A DNA stretch of 64,000 bases from Gammaproteobacteria bacterium (GCA_022826505.1 JAJDUQ010000009.1:17242-81241); one strand, 5' to 3'. Counted from the stretch's first letter, positions 1-9,372 are shown. Made by a program: numbers and translations. Notes: generated by a model from the letters alone, not told the origin.

Positions 1-701
1 CGGCGAGCGCGGTGCTCGCGGCCGAACGAGGGTTCGACGTGGCGATCAGCTACCGGCGGGACTCCAGTGCCGCGGAGTCGGTCGCCGAGCAGGCGCGGGC
101 CCGAGGTGCTCGTGCGACGACCATTCAGGCCGACATCGCGAGCGAGGACGACGTGGAGCGCATGTTCGCCACGGTCGATTCGGAGCTCGGGACCCTCGCG
201 GTCCTGGTCAACAACGCGGGCACGCTCGACCTCCAGATGCGGCTCGACGAGATGTCCGCCGAACGCATCGAACGCACGTTGCGGGTCAACGTCGTCGGCG
301 TGTTCCTGTGTTGCCGCGCCGCGGTGCGACGCATGTCCACACGCTACGGCGGCACCGGCGGACGCATCGTCAACGTCTCGTCCGCGGCGGCCCGGATGGG
401 CGGCGCGCGCGAGTACGTCGACTACGCGGCATCGAAGGGCGCGGTGGACACGATGACCGTCGGCCTCGCGAACGAAGTGGCGGAGGAAGGGATCCGCGTC
501 AATGCGGTCCGGCCGGGCATCGTCTACACAGAACTCCATGCGCTCGGCGGCGAGCCGGAGCGGGTCGACCGGGTCAAGACCGTGGTGCCGATGAAGCGCG
601 GGGGTCAACCCGTCGAGATCGCCCATGCCATCCTGTGGCTCGCCTCGAACGATTCCTCGTACTGCACCGGCTCGTTCGTGGATGTATCGGGAGGTCGCTG
701 A
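1..701 (+). CDS. SDR family oxidoreductase, 5' truncated by window edge
   Basis: NAD(P)-dependent short-chain dehydrogenase/reductase; substrate unknown. The frame is open to the first base and the N-terminal Gly-rich cofactor motif lies just outside the window, so only the last ~230 residues are present. Seen: the NNAG motif, the catalytic Ser region (IVNVSSAAA), the YAASK catalytic Tyr/Lys motif, and the family C-terminus ending in FVDVSGGR. The next gene starts on the base after the stop codon, so the two are probably co-transcribed. The ORF track's GTG at 12 is not the real start. Confidence 0.93.
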   Translation, partial: ASAVLAAERGFDVAISYRRDSSAAESVAEQARARGARATTIQADIASEDDVERMFATVDSELGTLAVLVNNAGTLDLQMRLDEMSAERIERTLRVNVVGVFLCCRAAVRRMSTRYGGTGGRIVNVSSAAARMGGAREYVDYAASKGAVDTMTVGLANEVAEEGIRVNAVRPGIVYTELHALGGEPERVDRVKTVVPMKRGGQPVEIAHAILWLASNDSSYCTGSFVDVSGGR

Positions 702-1502
702 GTGGAGCGGAACATGACGGACCTGGCCGCGTCGCTGTGCGAGATCGCACGCCGGGCCGGAAGCGAAATCCTCACGGTGTACGGGAGCGAATTCGCCGTC
801 CTCGACAAGTCCGACGGATCGCCGGTCACCGAGGCCGACACACGGGCCGAGCGCGTGATTCTGGACGGCCTCGCCGCGTGCGCGCCGGACGTCGCAGTAG
901 TCGCCGAGGAGTCGTTCTCGGCGGGCAACGTCCCTGATGTCGAAGCTCGACCGTTCTTCCTCGTCGACCCGCTCGACGGCACCAAGGAGTTCATCCGCCG
1001 CACCGACGAGTTCACGGTGAACATCGCGCTCATCGAAGACGGGACGCCCGCCGCCGGAGTGGTCCACGTCCCGGCCCTCGACGAGACGTACTGGACCGCG
1101 GGCGACGGCAAGGCATGGCGCCGCCGCCGCGGCGGGGCCGCCGAGCGGATCGCGTGCCGCAGGCCGGGCAGGCGCCTCGTGGCAATCGCCAGCCGCTCGC
1201 ACCGCAGTGCCGAAACCGATGCCTGGCTCGGACGATTCGACATCACCGAGGTCGTGAGCGCGGGTTCTTCACTGAAATTCTGCCGAATCGCAGAAGGCGT
1301 CGCCGACGTGTATCCGCGACTCGGCACCACGATGGAGTGGGACATCGCGGCCGGCCATGCAATCGTCAATGCGGCTGGCGGCAGCGTCGAAACCCTTGAT
1401 GGCAGTCGGGTCTCCTACGGCAAGCCAGGGTTCGAGAACCCGCATGTCGTCGCCCGCGGACTGCCGCCCGACGCGGAGATCGGCGCCGGCACAAGGAGAT
1501 AG
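702..1502 (+). CDS. cysQ: Inositol-phosphatase family protein, CysQ-like 3'(2'),5'-bisphosphate nucleotidase
   Basis: Mg-dependent phosphatase of the FIG/IMPase superfamily. CysQ members hydrolyse PAP/PAPS and recycle by-products of sulfate assimilation. Seen: the metal-binding DPLDGTKE motif near residue 90, followed by FTVNIALIEDG as in CysQ, the SRSHR segment, and the C-terminal EWDIAAGHAIVNAAGG motif. GTG 702 is chosen because GGGAGG ends 7 nt before it, whereas the in-frame ATG at 714 has no well-placed Shine-Dalgarno. It abuts the SDR upstream and is 4 nt from the oxidoreductase downstream. IMPase activity on another sugar phosphate cannot be excluded. Confidence 0.85.
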   Translation: MERNMTDLAASLCEIARRAGSEILTVYGSEFAVLDKSDGSPVTEADTRAERVILDGLAACAPDVAVVAEESFSAGNVPDVEARPFFLVDPLDGTKEFIRRTDEFTVNIALIEDGTPAAGVVHVPALDETYWTAGDGKAWRRRRGGAAERIACRRPGRRLVAIASRSHRSAETDAWLGRFDITEVVSAGSSLKFCRIAEGVADVYPRLGTTMEWDIAAGHAIVNAAGGSVETLDGSRVSYGKPGFENPHVVARGLPPDAEIGAGTRR

Positions 1503-1506
1503 CTCA

Positions 1507-2514
1507 ATGTCCGTTCCATCGATACCGTCACGCATGACCGCCATCGAGATTTCCGAGCCCGGCGGCCCGGAGGTGCTCGTTCCGGTCGAGCGCTCCGTGC
1601 CCGAGCCCGGCCCCGGCGAGGTGCTCGTCTCGGTCGAGGCGGCGGGTGTGAACCGACCCGACGTGATGCAGCGCCAGGGGCTCTATCCCCCGCCACCCGG
1701 CGCGTCGGACATTCCCGGACTGGAGATCGCGGGCACCGTCGCCGCGCTCGGCGACGGAGTCGATTCACCGGCCATCGGATCGCGCGTGTGCGCACTCGTC
1801 ACCGGCGGCGGATACGCGGAGTTCTGCACCGCGGCGGCACCACTCTGCCTTCCCGTTCCGGCCGGCCTCGACACGGTCGAAGCGGCGGCGCTTCCGGAGA
1901 CGTTCTTCACGGTCTGGACCAACGTCTTCGATCGCGCCCGCCTCGCCGAGGGGGAGTCGATCCTCGTGCATGGAGGCTCGAGCGGCATCGGCACCACGGC
2001 GATCCAGCTCGCGGCCGCATTCGGCGCGACCGTCCATGTCACCGCGGGTTCGAAGTCGAAGTGCGACGCCTGTCTGGCGCTCGGAGCCCACGCGGCCATC
2101 AACTACCGCGAGGAGGATTTCGTCGAGCGCATCCGCGCACTCACCGGCGGGCGCGGCGTCGACGTGGTGCTCGACATGGTCGCCGGCGACTACCTCGCAC
2201 GAAACCTGAAATGCCTCGCCACCGAAGGACGGCTCGTGATCATCGCGGTGCAGCACGGCCCCAGAGTCGAGAAGCTCAACGTGCTGCCGATCATGCTGAA
2301 TCGCCTGACGGTCACCGGGTCCACGCTGCGCCCTCGCTCCGTCGAACAGAAGGCGGCCATCGCGCACGCGCTCCGAACGCAGGTGTGGCCGTTGATTGCA
2401 GGGGGCACCATCCGCCCCGTCGTGCACGCGAAATTTCCGCTTGCCGACGCGGCGGGCGCCCATCGGCTGATGGAGAGCAGCGAACACGTCGGGAAGATCA
2501 TGCTGGTCGTGTGA
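1507..2514 (+). CDS. NAD(P)H quinone oxidoreductase, MDR superfamily (PIG3-like)
   Basis: Zinc-free medium-chain dehydrogenase/reductase of 335 aa that reduces quinones or enals with NAD(P)H. Seen: GroES-like N-terminus with the GVNRPDVMQRQGLYPPPPGAS signature, then a Rossmann fold with HGGSSGIGTTAIQLA around residue 155. Zinc-ligand cysteines are absent. ATG 1507 is preceded by AAGGAGATAG at good spacing; the longer ORF in the track (from 1357) runs back through cysQ and is not real. It is the last gene of a three-gene run with the SDR and cysQ. Confidence 0.9.
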   Translation: MSVPSIPSRMTAIEISEPGGPEVLVPVERSVPEPGPGEVLVSVEAAGVNRPDVMQRQGLYPPPPGASDIPGLEIAGTVAALGDGVDSPAIGSRVCALVTGGGYAEFCTAAAPLCLPVPAGLDTVEAAALPETFFTVWTNVFDRARLAEGESILVHGGSSGIGTTAIQLAAAFGATVHVTAGSKSKCDACLALGAHAAINYREEDFVERIRALTGGRGVDVVLDMVAGDYLARNLKCLATEGRLVIIAVQHGPRVEKLNVLPIMLNRLTVTGSTLRPRSVEQKAAIAHALRTQVWPLIAGGTIRPVVHAKFPLADAAGAHRLMESSEHVGKIMLVV

Positions 2515-2575
2515 GCGCGCCGCGCATCACCCGGCGGGTGCGTCCTCGCGCTCCGCCGGAGAGTCGGTCACCGGT

Positions 2576-3310
2576 TCAGTAGTATCCCTGGTAGGGGTGC
2601 TGGTGGGTGGCCCGTTGAAAGAGGTTGATGAGGTTCATGAAGTCGTAGACCGGGAGGCCGGTTGCGTCGTGCACCGCTCTCGCATAGGGCGGCATGAGCG
2701 AGCATTCCAGAATGATCGCGCCGAGACGGGGCGAGGCTTCCTGCAACGCGATCGCCTCGTTGACCACCTCGCGTTCGATGACGTCGGTGTCCACGACCTC
2801 GGCCGGATCCTTGAACGCCGCGTGCCAGTGGTCGTTGTCCTGCATCCCTCGGATCACCACTTCTCGCCCGGGCGGGAGGCCGGAGAGCTCGAGCACCCGA
2901 TTGCCGAGCGCGGTCGTGTTGGCGGTGAGCACCCCCAGTGTGCGGTCGCGGCCGAGGAAGGACGAGACGAGGGGAAGCTGAAGGAGGCTCGACAGGAACA
3001 CCGGCACGTCCACCGCCTCCGCCACCAGGTCCTGGAAGTTCATGAAGAAGCCGCAGTCGCTGCTGATGCCCTTGACACCCTGATCCACCAGTTCGCGTGC
3101 CGTCTCGACCACCGCATCGTTCAGTTCCGGATCGCCGACGAACACTCGCGAAGCGCATCCCCCCGGCACCGTGCGGTAGAGGACCGGGTAGTCGTAGCTG
3201 GTGGCGTTGCCGACATCGCCGGGAACGAAGGGCTGGCGCAGATCGAGGAGCAGGATGCCGACGCAGTAGCCGTTGGCGTCGGCGCGCGGACTCGTTCGAT
3301 AGACGGGCAT
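2576..3310 (-). CDS. Aspartate/glutamate racemase-like protein (copy 2 of tandem pair)
   Basis: A 244-aa protein resembling the Asp/Glu/hydantoin racemase superfamily, a cofactor-independent fold using two cysteines. Both candidate catalytic Cys are seen: SSDCGFFMNF and ILECSLMPPY. The start MPVYRTSP has GGAG 8 nt upstream; the longer ORF start at 3430 invades the neighbour. It lies 10 nt downstream of a paralogue with the same length and closely similar sequence throughout. Both follow a histidine ammonia-lyase and an OCD-like gene on the same strand, so a role in amino-acid or hydantoin metabolism is likely. The reaction could equally be a decarboxylation (AMDase-like) or an isomerisation. 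Confidence 0.8.
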   Translation of the reverse strand: MPVYRTSPRADANGYCVGILLLDLRQPFVPGDVGNATSYDYPVLYRTVPGGCASRVFVGDPELNDAVVETARELVDQGVKGISSDCGFFMNFQDLVAEAVDVPVFLSSLLQLPLVSSFLGRDRTLGVLTANTTALGNRVLELSGLPPGREVVIRGMQDNDHWHAAFKDPAEVVDTDVIEREVVNEAIALQEASPRLGAIILECSLMPPYARAVHDATGLPVYDFMNLINLFQRATHQHPYQGYY

Positions 3311-3320
3311 CTCGGGACTC

Positions 3321-4055
3321 CTACATGAAACCGTGGTATCGGCGCGGGTTGATCCCGGCCTGCATGAAGTCGATGAGGGAGACGAAATCGAACACTGGTA
3401 CCCCCGCCGCCTGTTGAATCGCGGCGGCATAAAGAGGCATTCGGGAGCATTCGAGCAGTATCGCCCCGAGTGCGGGATTCTCGTGCTTCATCTCGCGCGC
3501 CTTCGCGGCCGTCTCTTCCGTGACGACGTCGGTGTCCATCGTGCCCTTGGGCTCGAGGATGGAGGTGCGGAACTCCGGCTCGTCCTGCATGCCGCGAATG
3601 ACGATGGGGTTGCGGGGCCTGATCCCGGCGCGCTCGAGAAATTCCACGCTCAGGTTGGAGGAGTCTGCGGTCAGCACGCCGATCGGCCGATCAGCGGCGA
3701 GGCTGCGCTCGATGAGCGGCAACTGGAGCAGGCTCGACAGCGCCACCGGCACGTCGACCGCATCCGCCGCCACCTGCTGGTACCGGAGCATGAGGCCGCA
3801 GTCGCTGCCGATGGCGCGCACGCCTTGCCGTGCGAGCTCTCGCACGCCGCCCACTACCGCTTCGGCGTATTCCGGTGCGCCGGCGAGGCACGCGTCAACC
3901 GCGAGTCCGGGCACCGGCCTGAAGATCACCGGGTAGCGGTAGGTGCTGGCGTTGGCGACATCGCCCGGAGGAAAGGGCATGTGCGCATCGAGGAGCAGGA
4001 TACCGACGCTCTGTCCGTAGCTCTCGGCGTTCGGGTTCGTGCGGTAGACCGGCAT
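3321..4055 (-). CDS. Aspartate/glutamate racemase-like protein (copy 1 of tandem pair)
   Basis: Paralogue of the gene immediately downstream, also 244 aa, sharing the MPVYRT start, the VGILLLD segment, GSDCGLMLRY and LLECSRMPLY (both candidate catalytic cysteines), and the MQAG/FQRA-type C-terminus. Start ATG 4055 has GGAAGAG upstream. It is separated from the ammonia-lyase by 164 nt and from its paralogue by 10 nt. Retention of both cysteines in both copies suggests that two active enzymes, perhaps with different substrates or forming a heteromer, are kept rather than one copy decaying. Confidence 0.8.
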   Translation of the reverse strand: MPVYRTNPNAESYGQSVGILLLDAHMPFPPGDVANASTYRYPVIFRPVPGLAVDACLAGAPEYAEAVVGGVRELARQGVRAIGSDCGLMLRYQQVAADAVDVPVALSSLLQLPLIERSLAADRPIGVLTADSSNLSVEFLERAGIRPRNPIVIRGMQDEPEFRTSILEPKGTMDTDVVTEETAAKAREMKHENPALGAILLECSRMPLYAAAIQQAAGVPVFDFVSLIDFMQAGINPRRYHGFM

Positions 4056-4219
4056 GTCTCTCTTCCATGCAGCTCGGACTGGCGCCGACGCACGCGACTC
4101 CATCCCCAAGCGGGCATCCCGGGGCGCTCAAATCGTGAACCCTGCGCAGGGTGCCGTCAAACCCGATACACGTCGATGCCGGAGGCAGCAGTCCGGCACG
4201 GCGCTCGGCATCGCCGAAG

Positions 4220-5803
4220 TCACTCGAGCGAGTCGAGTACCGGGCCGAGATCGTCGAGGAGCGCGATGCCAAGCTCCAGGTCGACGCCCATCTCCCGGTC
4301 GTCCTCCCGGAACGCGATGCGCTCGCGCACCATCGCGTGCACCGTCTCCAGCCGCTCGCTCGAACGCAGCGGGCGCAGCAGGTCGATTCCCTGCGCGGCG
4401 GCGACCAGTTCTATGGCGAGCACCATGCGCACGTTCGCGACCACCGTGCGCAGCTTGAGCGCCGCTCCCATGCCCATCGATACATGGTCCTCCTTGTCCG
4501 CCGAGGTAGGAATCGAATCGATCGAGGCGGGATGGCACGCCACCTTGTTCTCCGCCACCAGCGCCGCCGCGGTCACCTGCGCGAGCATGAATCCGGAGTT
4601 CAGGCCCGCGTCGCGCGCGAGGAACGGCGGCAGTCCGGAAAACGCCGTGTTCGTGAGCTTCTCGATCCGCCGTTCACTGATCGAGGCGAGTTCGGCGAGC
4701 CCGATGGCCAGAAAGTCGGCCGCGAACGCCATGGGCTGGCCGTGGAAGTTGCCGCCGGACAGTATCGCCGTGCCGCTGTCTTCCCGGCGGAAGACGAGCG
4801 GGTTGTCGGTGACTGCGTTCATCTCGACCGCGACCTTTGCCTCGACGTCTTCGAGCACGTCACGCACGGCACCGTGCACCTGGGGGGCGCAGCGCACACT
4901 GTACGGATCCTGTATCCGCACGTCGCCCGCGCGATGGGATTCCCGGATTGCGGATCCGCTCATCAGCGACCACAGGTTCGCGGCCGAGGCGCACTGGCCC
5001 CGATACGCGCGCAGTGCGTGCAACCTCGGGTCGAAGGCGGTGTCGGTGCCGCGCAACGCATCGGTCGACAGCGCGGCGACGAGATCCGCTGTGCGCACGA
5101 GACGGCGCGCGTCGAGGCACGACAGGGCGAGCAGCGAGGTCATCGCCTGCGTCCCGTTGATGAGCGCGAGCCCTTCCTTCGGCCCGAGTTCCAGAGGTTC
5201 CAGCCCGGCACGCCGCAGGCCGTCGGCGGCGGTTGCGACCCGGCCGTCGATCCGCACCTTCCCGTATCCGAGCAGCGGTAGCGCCAGATGCGCCAGCGGG
5301 GCGAGATCTCCACTCGCACCGACCGAACCCCGGCTCGGCACCACCGGCAGCACACCGGCGCCGAGGAGGGCGATCAGCGCCTCGACCACCTGCGCCCGCA
5401 CGCCCGAATGTCCGCGTGCCAGGGTGTTCGCGCGCAGGAGCAGCATGCCGCGCACCACGGAATCTTCCAGCGGTTCCCCCAGCCCGGCCGCGTGGCTCAG
5501 AATCAGTCGCCGCTGCAGCTCGGCGATCCGTTCCCCGGCGATGCGGACCCCTGCCAGGTCTCCGAAGCCGGTATTCACTCCGTAGACGGCATCGCCCGTA
5601 TCCAGCGCGCGGCGCACCGCGGCCTCTCCACCTTCGACCGCGGCTCGCGCAGGCGCGGAGAGCGCGCACGACGCGCCCCGACGGGCGACCGCGTCGAACT
5701 CCTCCAGTCCGAGCGATGTGCCGTCGATCAGGACTGGGTTCGGCACGGGACCGGACTCCTTAGTACGCAGCCGCGGTCGACGGACGATCACCGGCGGCAT
5801 CAT
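4220..5803 (-). CDS. hutH: Histidine/aromatic amino-acid ammonia-lyase (HutH family)
   Basis: Removes ammonia from histidine (to urocanate) or another aromatic amino acid using the autocatalytic MIO group. Seen: MIO triad Ala163-Ser164-Gly165 in GSVGASGDLAPLAHL, the VYGVNTGFG loop with catalytic Tyr, LQRRLILSHAAG as in HutH, and NGTQAM. The 527-aa length is normal. ATG 5803 overlaps the stop of the OCD gene in an ATGA junction, so the two are translationally coupled. Other hut genes are absent, so a stand-alone role is possible. The retained MIO triad argues against ergothionase, which is thought to lack MIO. Confidence 0.88.
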   Translation of the reverse strand: MMPPVIVRRPRLRTKESGPVPNPVLIDGTSLGLEEFDAVARRGASCALSAPARAAVEGGEAAVRRALDTGDAVYGVNTGFGDLAGVRIAGERIAELQRRLILSHAAGLGEPLEDSVVRGMLLLRANTLARGHSGVRAQVVEALIALLGAGVLPVVPSRGSVGASGDLAPLAHLALPLLGYGKVRIDGRVATAADGLRRAGLEPLELGPKEGLALINGTQAMTSLLALSCLDARRLVRTADLVAALSTDALRGTDTAFDPRLHALRAYRGQCASAANLWSLMSGSAIRESHRAGDVRIQDPYSVRCAPQVHGAVRDVLEDVEAKVAVEMNAVTDNPLVFRREDSGTAILSGGNFHGQPMAFAADFLAIGLAELASISERRIEKLTNTAFSGLPPFLARDAGLNSGFMLAQVTAAALVAENKVACHPASIDSIPTSADKEDHVSMGMGAALKLRTVVANVRMVLAIELVAAAQGIDLLRPLRSSERLETVHAMVRERIAFREDDREMGVDLELGIALLDDLGPVLDSLE

Positions 5804-6816
5804 TCGTCTCGCGGCGAGGCGAAATAGGTAAGCGGCGTTCCGACGCCGCGCTCCTTCGCCTTCTCGTACGCCAGGTGTCCGAGCACGATGTCGCTCACCG
5901 CGAATCCCTTGTGCCAGAACAGGATGCGCTCTTCGTCCGACTCGCGTCCTGGCTTGAGGCCCGCCACGACCTCTCCGATCTCGCCGTAGATGTGCTCGTC
6001 CCTGATCGCCCCCTCCTGGATCATCCCGGCGAACGTTCCGTACTTCGACGTGTGGCACTGGTTCCAGTCGTCGACCACGAACTTGTCAACCGAGAACGGC
6101 AGCGTACGCTCGACCGACAGCACCGCGCCGTAGGCCTGGAGCAGGGCCCCGGGCTTCACCGCGCTGTCGGGCACCAGCACCTCCTCCTCGGTGAGCCGCG
6201 ACGCGTCGATGATGATGTCCGCATCGCGCACCGTGTCGAGGCAGTTGTCCATCACCCGAACCTCCTTCCCGAGGCGCTCGGTCATGATGCGGCAGAAGCG
6301 CTCGCGCGACTCCGGGCGCTTGCTGGTCCCCCTGATCTCGTCGAAGTCGAAGATGTGGTCCATCATCGCCACGTTGTACCAGGACGTGCCGCGAGCACCG
6401 ATATGCCCGAGCACCTTCGAGTCCTTGCGGGCAAGATGCTTCGCGCCCATCGCCGTCACCGCACCGGTGCGCATCCAGGTGATCGCGGTCGAATTGACGA
6501 TCGCGTACGGGGCACCGGTTTCAGGACGGATGAGCAGCAGGGTCGAAAGCTCCGACGGGAGGCCGTGCTCGTGGTTCCGGCTGAAATCCCCGAGCACCTT
6601 GACTCCGACGGAGCGGATCGGACCCACATAGCCCTTGAGGATGTTGAAGATGTTCTGCGGCCAGTCGAGCGGGATGTGGTCCTTCGACGGGAGCAGCACG
6701 TCCTTGCGCCCGTGGGCGTCGAGGCCCATCTCCACCGCGTCGAGCATGTCCTCGAGGCTCAGCTCGAGCGAATCGACATCTTCCTTGGAGAGGAACAGCA
6801 CTTCGATGGCGGACAC
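5800..6816 (-). CDS. Ornithine cyclodeaminase / mu-crystallin family protein
   Basis: NAD(P)-dependent 338-aa protein of the OCD/mu-crystallin family, which includes ornithine cyclodeaminase, ketimine reductases and alanine dehydrogenase-like enzymes. Seen: substrate-side residues in SVGVKVLGDFSRN, AIVNSTAITWMRTGAVTAMGAKHLA, and a cofactor region beginning VLGHIGARGTSWYN, which deviates from the usual GAGxQA pattern. The start is GTG 6816 with GGGAGGG upstream. It is the first gene of the OCD-hutH pair, with a 4-nt overlap. The aberrant dinucleotide loop makes the exact reaction uncertain. Confidence 0.85.
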   Translation of the reverse strand: MSAIEVLFLSKEDVDSLELSLEDMLDAVEMGLDAHGRKDVLLPSKDHIPLDWPQNIFNILKGYVGPIRSVGVKVLGDFSRNHEHGLPSELSTLLLIRPETGAPYAIVNSTAITWMRTGAVTAMGAKHLARKDSKVLGHIGARGTSWYNVAMMDHIFDFDEIRGTSKRPESRERFCRIMTERLGKEVRVMDNCLDTVRDADIIIDASRLTEEEVLVPDSAVKPGALLQAYGAVLSVERTLPFSVDKFVVDDWNQCHTSKYGTFAGMIQEGAIRDEHIYGEIGEVVAGLKPGRESDEERILFWHKGFAVSDIVLGHLAYEKAKERGVGTPLTYFASPRDE

Positions 6817-7008
6817 GGTTCACGACCCTCCCTGGAGTCCTCCCTGCACGTTCGCCCGATCGTACATGCGGGTGGCTGGTGGCCACGACTGTCGCCCGCG
6901 GCCGGCGGCGCAATCCCGGTCCGTCCCCGTAGCGCGGCGGCAGGACGCCCCCCGAGGATTCGAGCCGACTCGGCGACGCCGGCCCCCGATTCGGAGATGC
7001 CCGAGGCT

Positions 7009-7818
7009 CTATATCAGTTCAGGGTACCCCGACGCGGCCGCGGCGCGCTCCATTTCGAGCAGCGGCTCGTAGGCATCGACCGACGTCACCGAGAGGCCGG
7101 CGATGAGCAGCGCCTCGCGCGTCTGCGCCAGATCGGGCCGCGCGAGCGTGCGCTGCAGCGCACGACGAATCGCGTCGAGGATCGCCTCGGCGCAATCACC
7201 GGCGGTGACGAACGGCAGGCCGGGCATCGGTTCGGTGAAGGCGAGAACTCTGAGCCCGACAAGTGCGGCGGGACGGTACCGGCCGAGCAGCGCCCATGTC
7301 ACGCAATCGACCGAGCAGACGTCGGCGCGACCGTCGCGCACCGCCTCGATGCTCGCGGCGTGGGCGCCGGTTTCGACGGTTTGCGCGAAGAACCACCCGT
7401 CTCGCGCCGACGGCGCGACCGCCGATCGCAACGCGTTGTAGCCGGACTGGGAATTCCGCGAGTTGAATGCACAGACCGCATCGCGCAGCCCACCGAGATC
7501 GGCCGCGCGGTTCGATTCCCGCACCACGATGACACTCGAGTAGCAGAGGCCTTCGCAACCGGGTGCCGCGTAGTGCGGCGTCGCGACCACTCGGAGCGCA
7601 CCGCGAAACGCCGTCGCGACGGGATATCCGCACGACTGCGAGAACAGCAATCCATCCGGTCGCCACGCGTCGTGGTGGTCGGGCACGCGTTCGAGCGCAT
7701 CCGGCGCCTCGGAGATCCCCTCGGCGCGCAACTCGACGGCGACGGCGCTCCAGAACCTGTCCGTCCATTGCCTGGCCTCGAACAGGTCGTACATCGGCAG
7801 GCTCGCGCGCAATGCCAT
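7009..7818 (-). CDS. PhnD/SsuA-like substrate-binding protein
   Basis: A 269-aa protein resembling phosphonate/phosphite-type ABC binding proteins: LPMYDLFEAR start, GYPVATAFRGALRVVATPHY, SSVIVVRESN, and GADVCSVDCVTW-like motif in the second lobe. No signal peptide is visible from ATG 7818, which has GGGAGG upstream, so it may act in the cytoplasm or be exported another way. It is divergent from the ABC permeases at 8430, but that operon is peptide-type and this fold is not its usual partner. No phn genes are nearby. Confidence 0.72.
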   Translation of the reverse strand: MALRASLPMYDLFEARQWTDRFWSAVAVELRAEGISEAPDALERVPDHHDAWRPDGLLFSQSCGYPVATAFRGALRVVATPHYAAPGCEGLCYSSVIVVRESNRAADLGGLRDAVCAFNSRNSQSGYNALRSAVAPSARDGWFFAQTVETGAHAASIEAVRDGRADVCSVDCVTWALLGRYRPAALVGLRVLAFTEPMPGLPFVTAGDCAEAILDAIRRALQRTLARPDLAQTREALLIAGLSVTSVDAYEPLLEMERAAAASGYPELI

Positions 7819-8429
7819 GCCTCCCTCCTCAACCGCCCGTCGCCTGACCACCGAAGCGGTGTCGCACGCACCGATTCGCGCGACGGCTGCGGGCGAGTTT
7901 CGATGTCGACCGGGCCAATGACATTCGAGCCGGCCGGGCTCGCCGGAGTGCGGAAGTGTACGGAGTCCGACCCTGCCGCGGCGAGCGACCCGGTCGTGCG
8001 TCGAAAGCGGGTGCCACCGCTGTCAGGGAGACGCGTCGGCATCGACGTCTCGACATTCGGGGACTTCCGGGCAAACGGGCAATTGCCTGTCCTTCCATCC
8101 GATGCGGCGTCCGACTTGCGAGGACATCGCCCACCCCCGGAGCGCGGCGGTACCCGCGGTCCCGTTCCGGGGCGGATTCCCGAGCGGCGATCCCGCGCCT
8201 CACGCTCGACGCGGTGATCGCCGCGGGGGCGGGGAACGCTCCGTGCCTGCGACGCCGTGCTCGTTCGCACTGGAAGTTGCCGACGCGAGTACCCACAATG
8301 CCGGGCAAGGGTTGCGGTGGCACCTGCACACCCGATCTCCTGTGCCGAAAGGCGGCGAGACTGTCTCGAGGGCACCGGGCGCATCGCCGGCGATCGTCGC
8401 AGCCCCGGCCATCGGAAGGAGTGGACTTG
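7819..8429. other. 611-nt intergenic region between divergent genes
   Basis: No convincing gene. One frame of the + strand (8310-8360) encodes GGTCTPDLLCRKAAR, which resembles peptides produced by translating tRNA genes antisense; the T-loop and D-arm equivalents are degenerate, so at most this is a tRNA relic on the minus strand. A small GCC-GAAA-GGC hairpin lies in the same segment. Promoters for both flanking operons should lie here, but I could not fix them. Confidence 0.4.
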
Positions 8430-9362
8430 ATGTTCGTCTTCATCCTCAAGCGCTTCGGTCAGATGCTCCTCATCATGCTGGTCGTGTCGGTGCTCCTTTT
8501 CCTGTTGCTCGAAATCAACGTCGAAAGCGTCGCCACCAAGGTCCTGGGCCAGTACTCGACCCAGGAACAGCGCGAGATCTGGCTGCACAAGCACGGGTAC
8601 TACGACCCGGTCCACGAGCGCTACGGGCGCTGGCTGTGGGGCTTCGTGACCGGCGACCTCGGTGAGTCGGCCCGCTTCAAGAAGCCGATCAACGATTTCA
8701 TGTGGGACCGGCTGTGGAACACCGCGATCCTCGCCTTCTGGGCGATGGTGTTCATCGTGCCGCTCTCGCTCGTTCTCGGCATCCTTTCGGGAATGAAGGA
8801 AGGCTCGTACCTCGACCGGACAATCTCCGTGACCAGTATCGTCACCACGTCGGTACCGGAGTTCGCGAGCGCACCGTTGCTCGCTGCGATCTTCGTCTTC
8901 GGACTGGCGTGGTTGCCGGGCACCAGCAGCATGATCGGCGGCTTCGACTGGAAGCAGCTCGTGCTCCCGGTGGCGGTGCTCGTCATCTACGACTTCGGCT
9001 ATGTCGCGAGGATGACCCGGGCCTCGATGGCCGAGGTCATGACCACGCACTACATCCGCACCGCGGTGCTCAAGGGGCTGCCGTACCGCTCGGTGATTCT
9101 CAAGCATGCTCTGCGCAACGCCCTGATCGCGCCGTTCACGGTCATCATGCTCCAGATTCCATGGCTGCTCTCCGGGGTCATCGTGGTCGAGTTCTTCTTT
9201 GCCTACAAGGGGTTCGGAGCGCTGCTGCTGGAGGCGTCGCTGAACCAGGACATTCTGCTCATCGAGGCCGCGTCGATGGTGGCGGTGTTCGTGGTGGTCG
9301 CCACCCAGACCATCTCGGATATCGGCTACACCTGGCTGAATCCGCGAATTCGGTTTACCTGA
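8430..9362 (+). CDS. ABC transporter permease, DppB/OppB type
   Basis: Inner-membrane permease (310 aa) of a peptide/nickel-type importer. Seen: first membrane segment at the N-terminus (MFVFILKRFGQML), periplasmic region, about five further hydrophobic segments, and the EAA-type cytoplasmic loop around GLPYRSVILKHALRNAL that contacts the ATPase. The ORF track start (7956) adds a spurious 158-residue extension. ATG 8430 has AAGGAG about 8 nt upstream. It is followed after 10 nt by the second permease and then a fused ATPase. The substrate is unknown. Confidence 0.9.
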   Translation: MFVFILKRFGQMLLIMLVVSVLLFLLLEINVESVATKVLGQYSTQEQREIWLHKHGYYDPVHERYGRWLWGFVTGDLGESARFKKPINDFMWDRLWNTAILAFWAMVFIVPLSLVLGILSGMKEGSYLDRTISVTSIVTTSVPEFASAPLLAAIFVFGLAWLPGTSSMIGGFDWKQLVLPVAVLVIYDFGYVARMTRASMAEVMTTHYIRTAVLKGLPYRSVILKHALRNALIAPFTVIMLQIPWLLSGVIVVEFFFAYKGFGALLLEASLNQDILLIEAASMVAVFVVVATQTISDIGYTWLNPRIRFT

Positions 9363-9372
9363 GGAGCGAGAG

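Noticed and set aside
4220-5803. Ergothionase, which would link the locus to ergothioneine/selenoneine breakdown
   Set aside because: The Ala-Ser-Gly MIO triad is intact, as in true histidine/aromatic ammonia-lyases.
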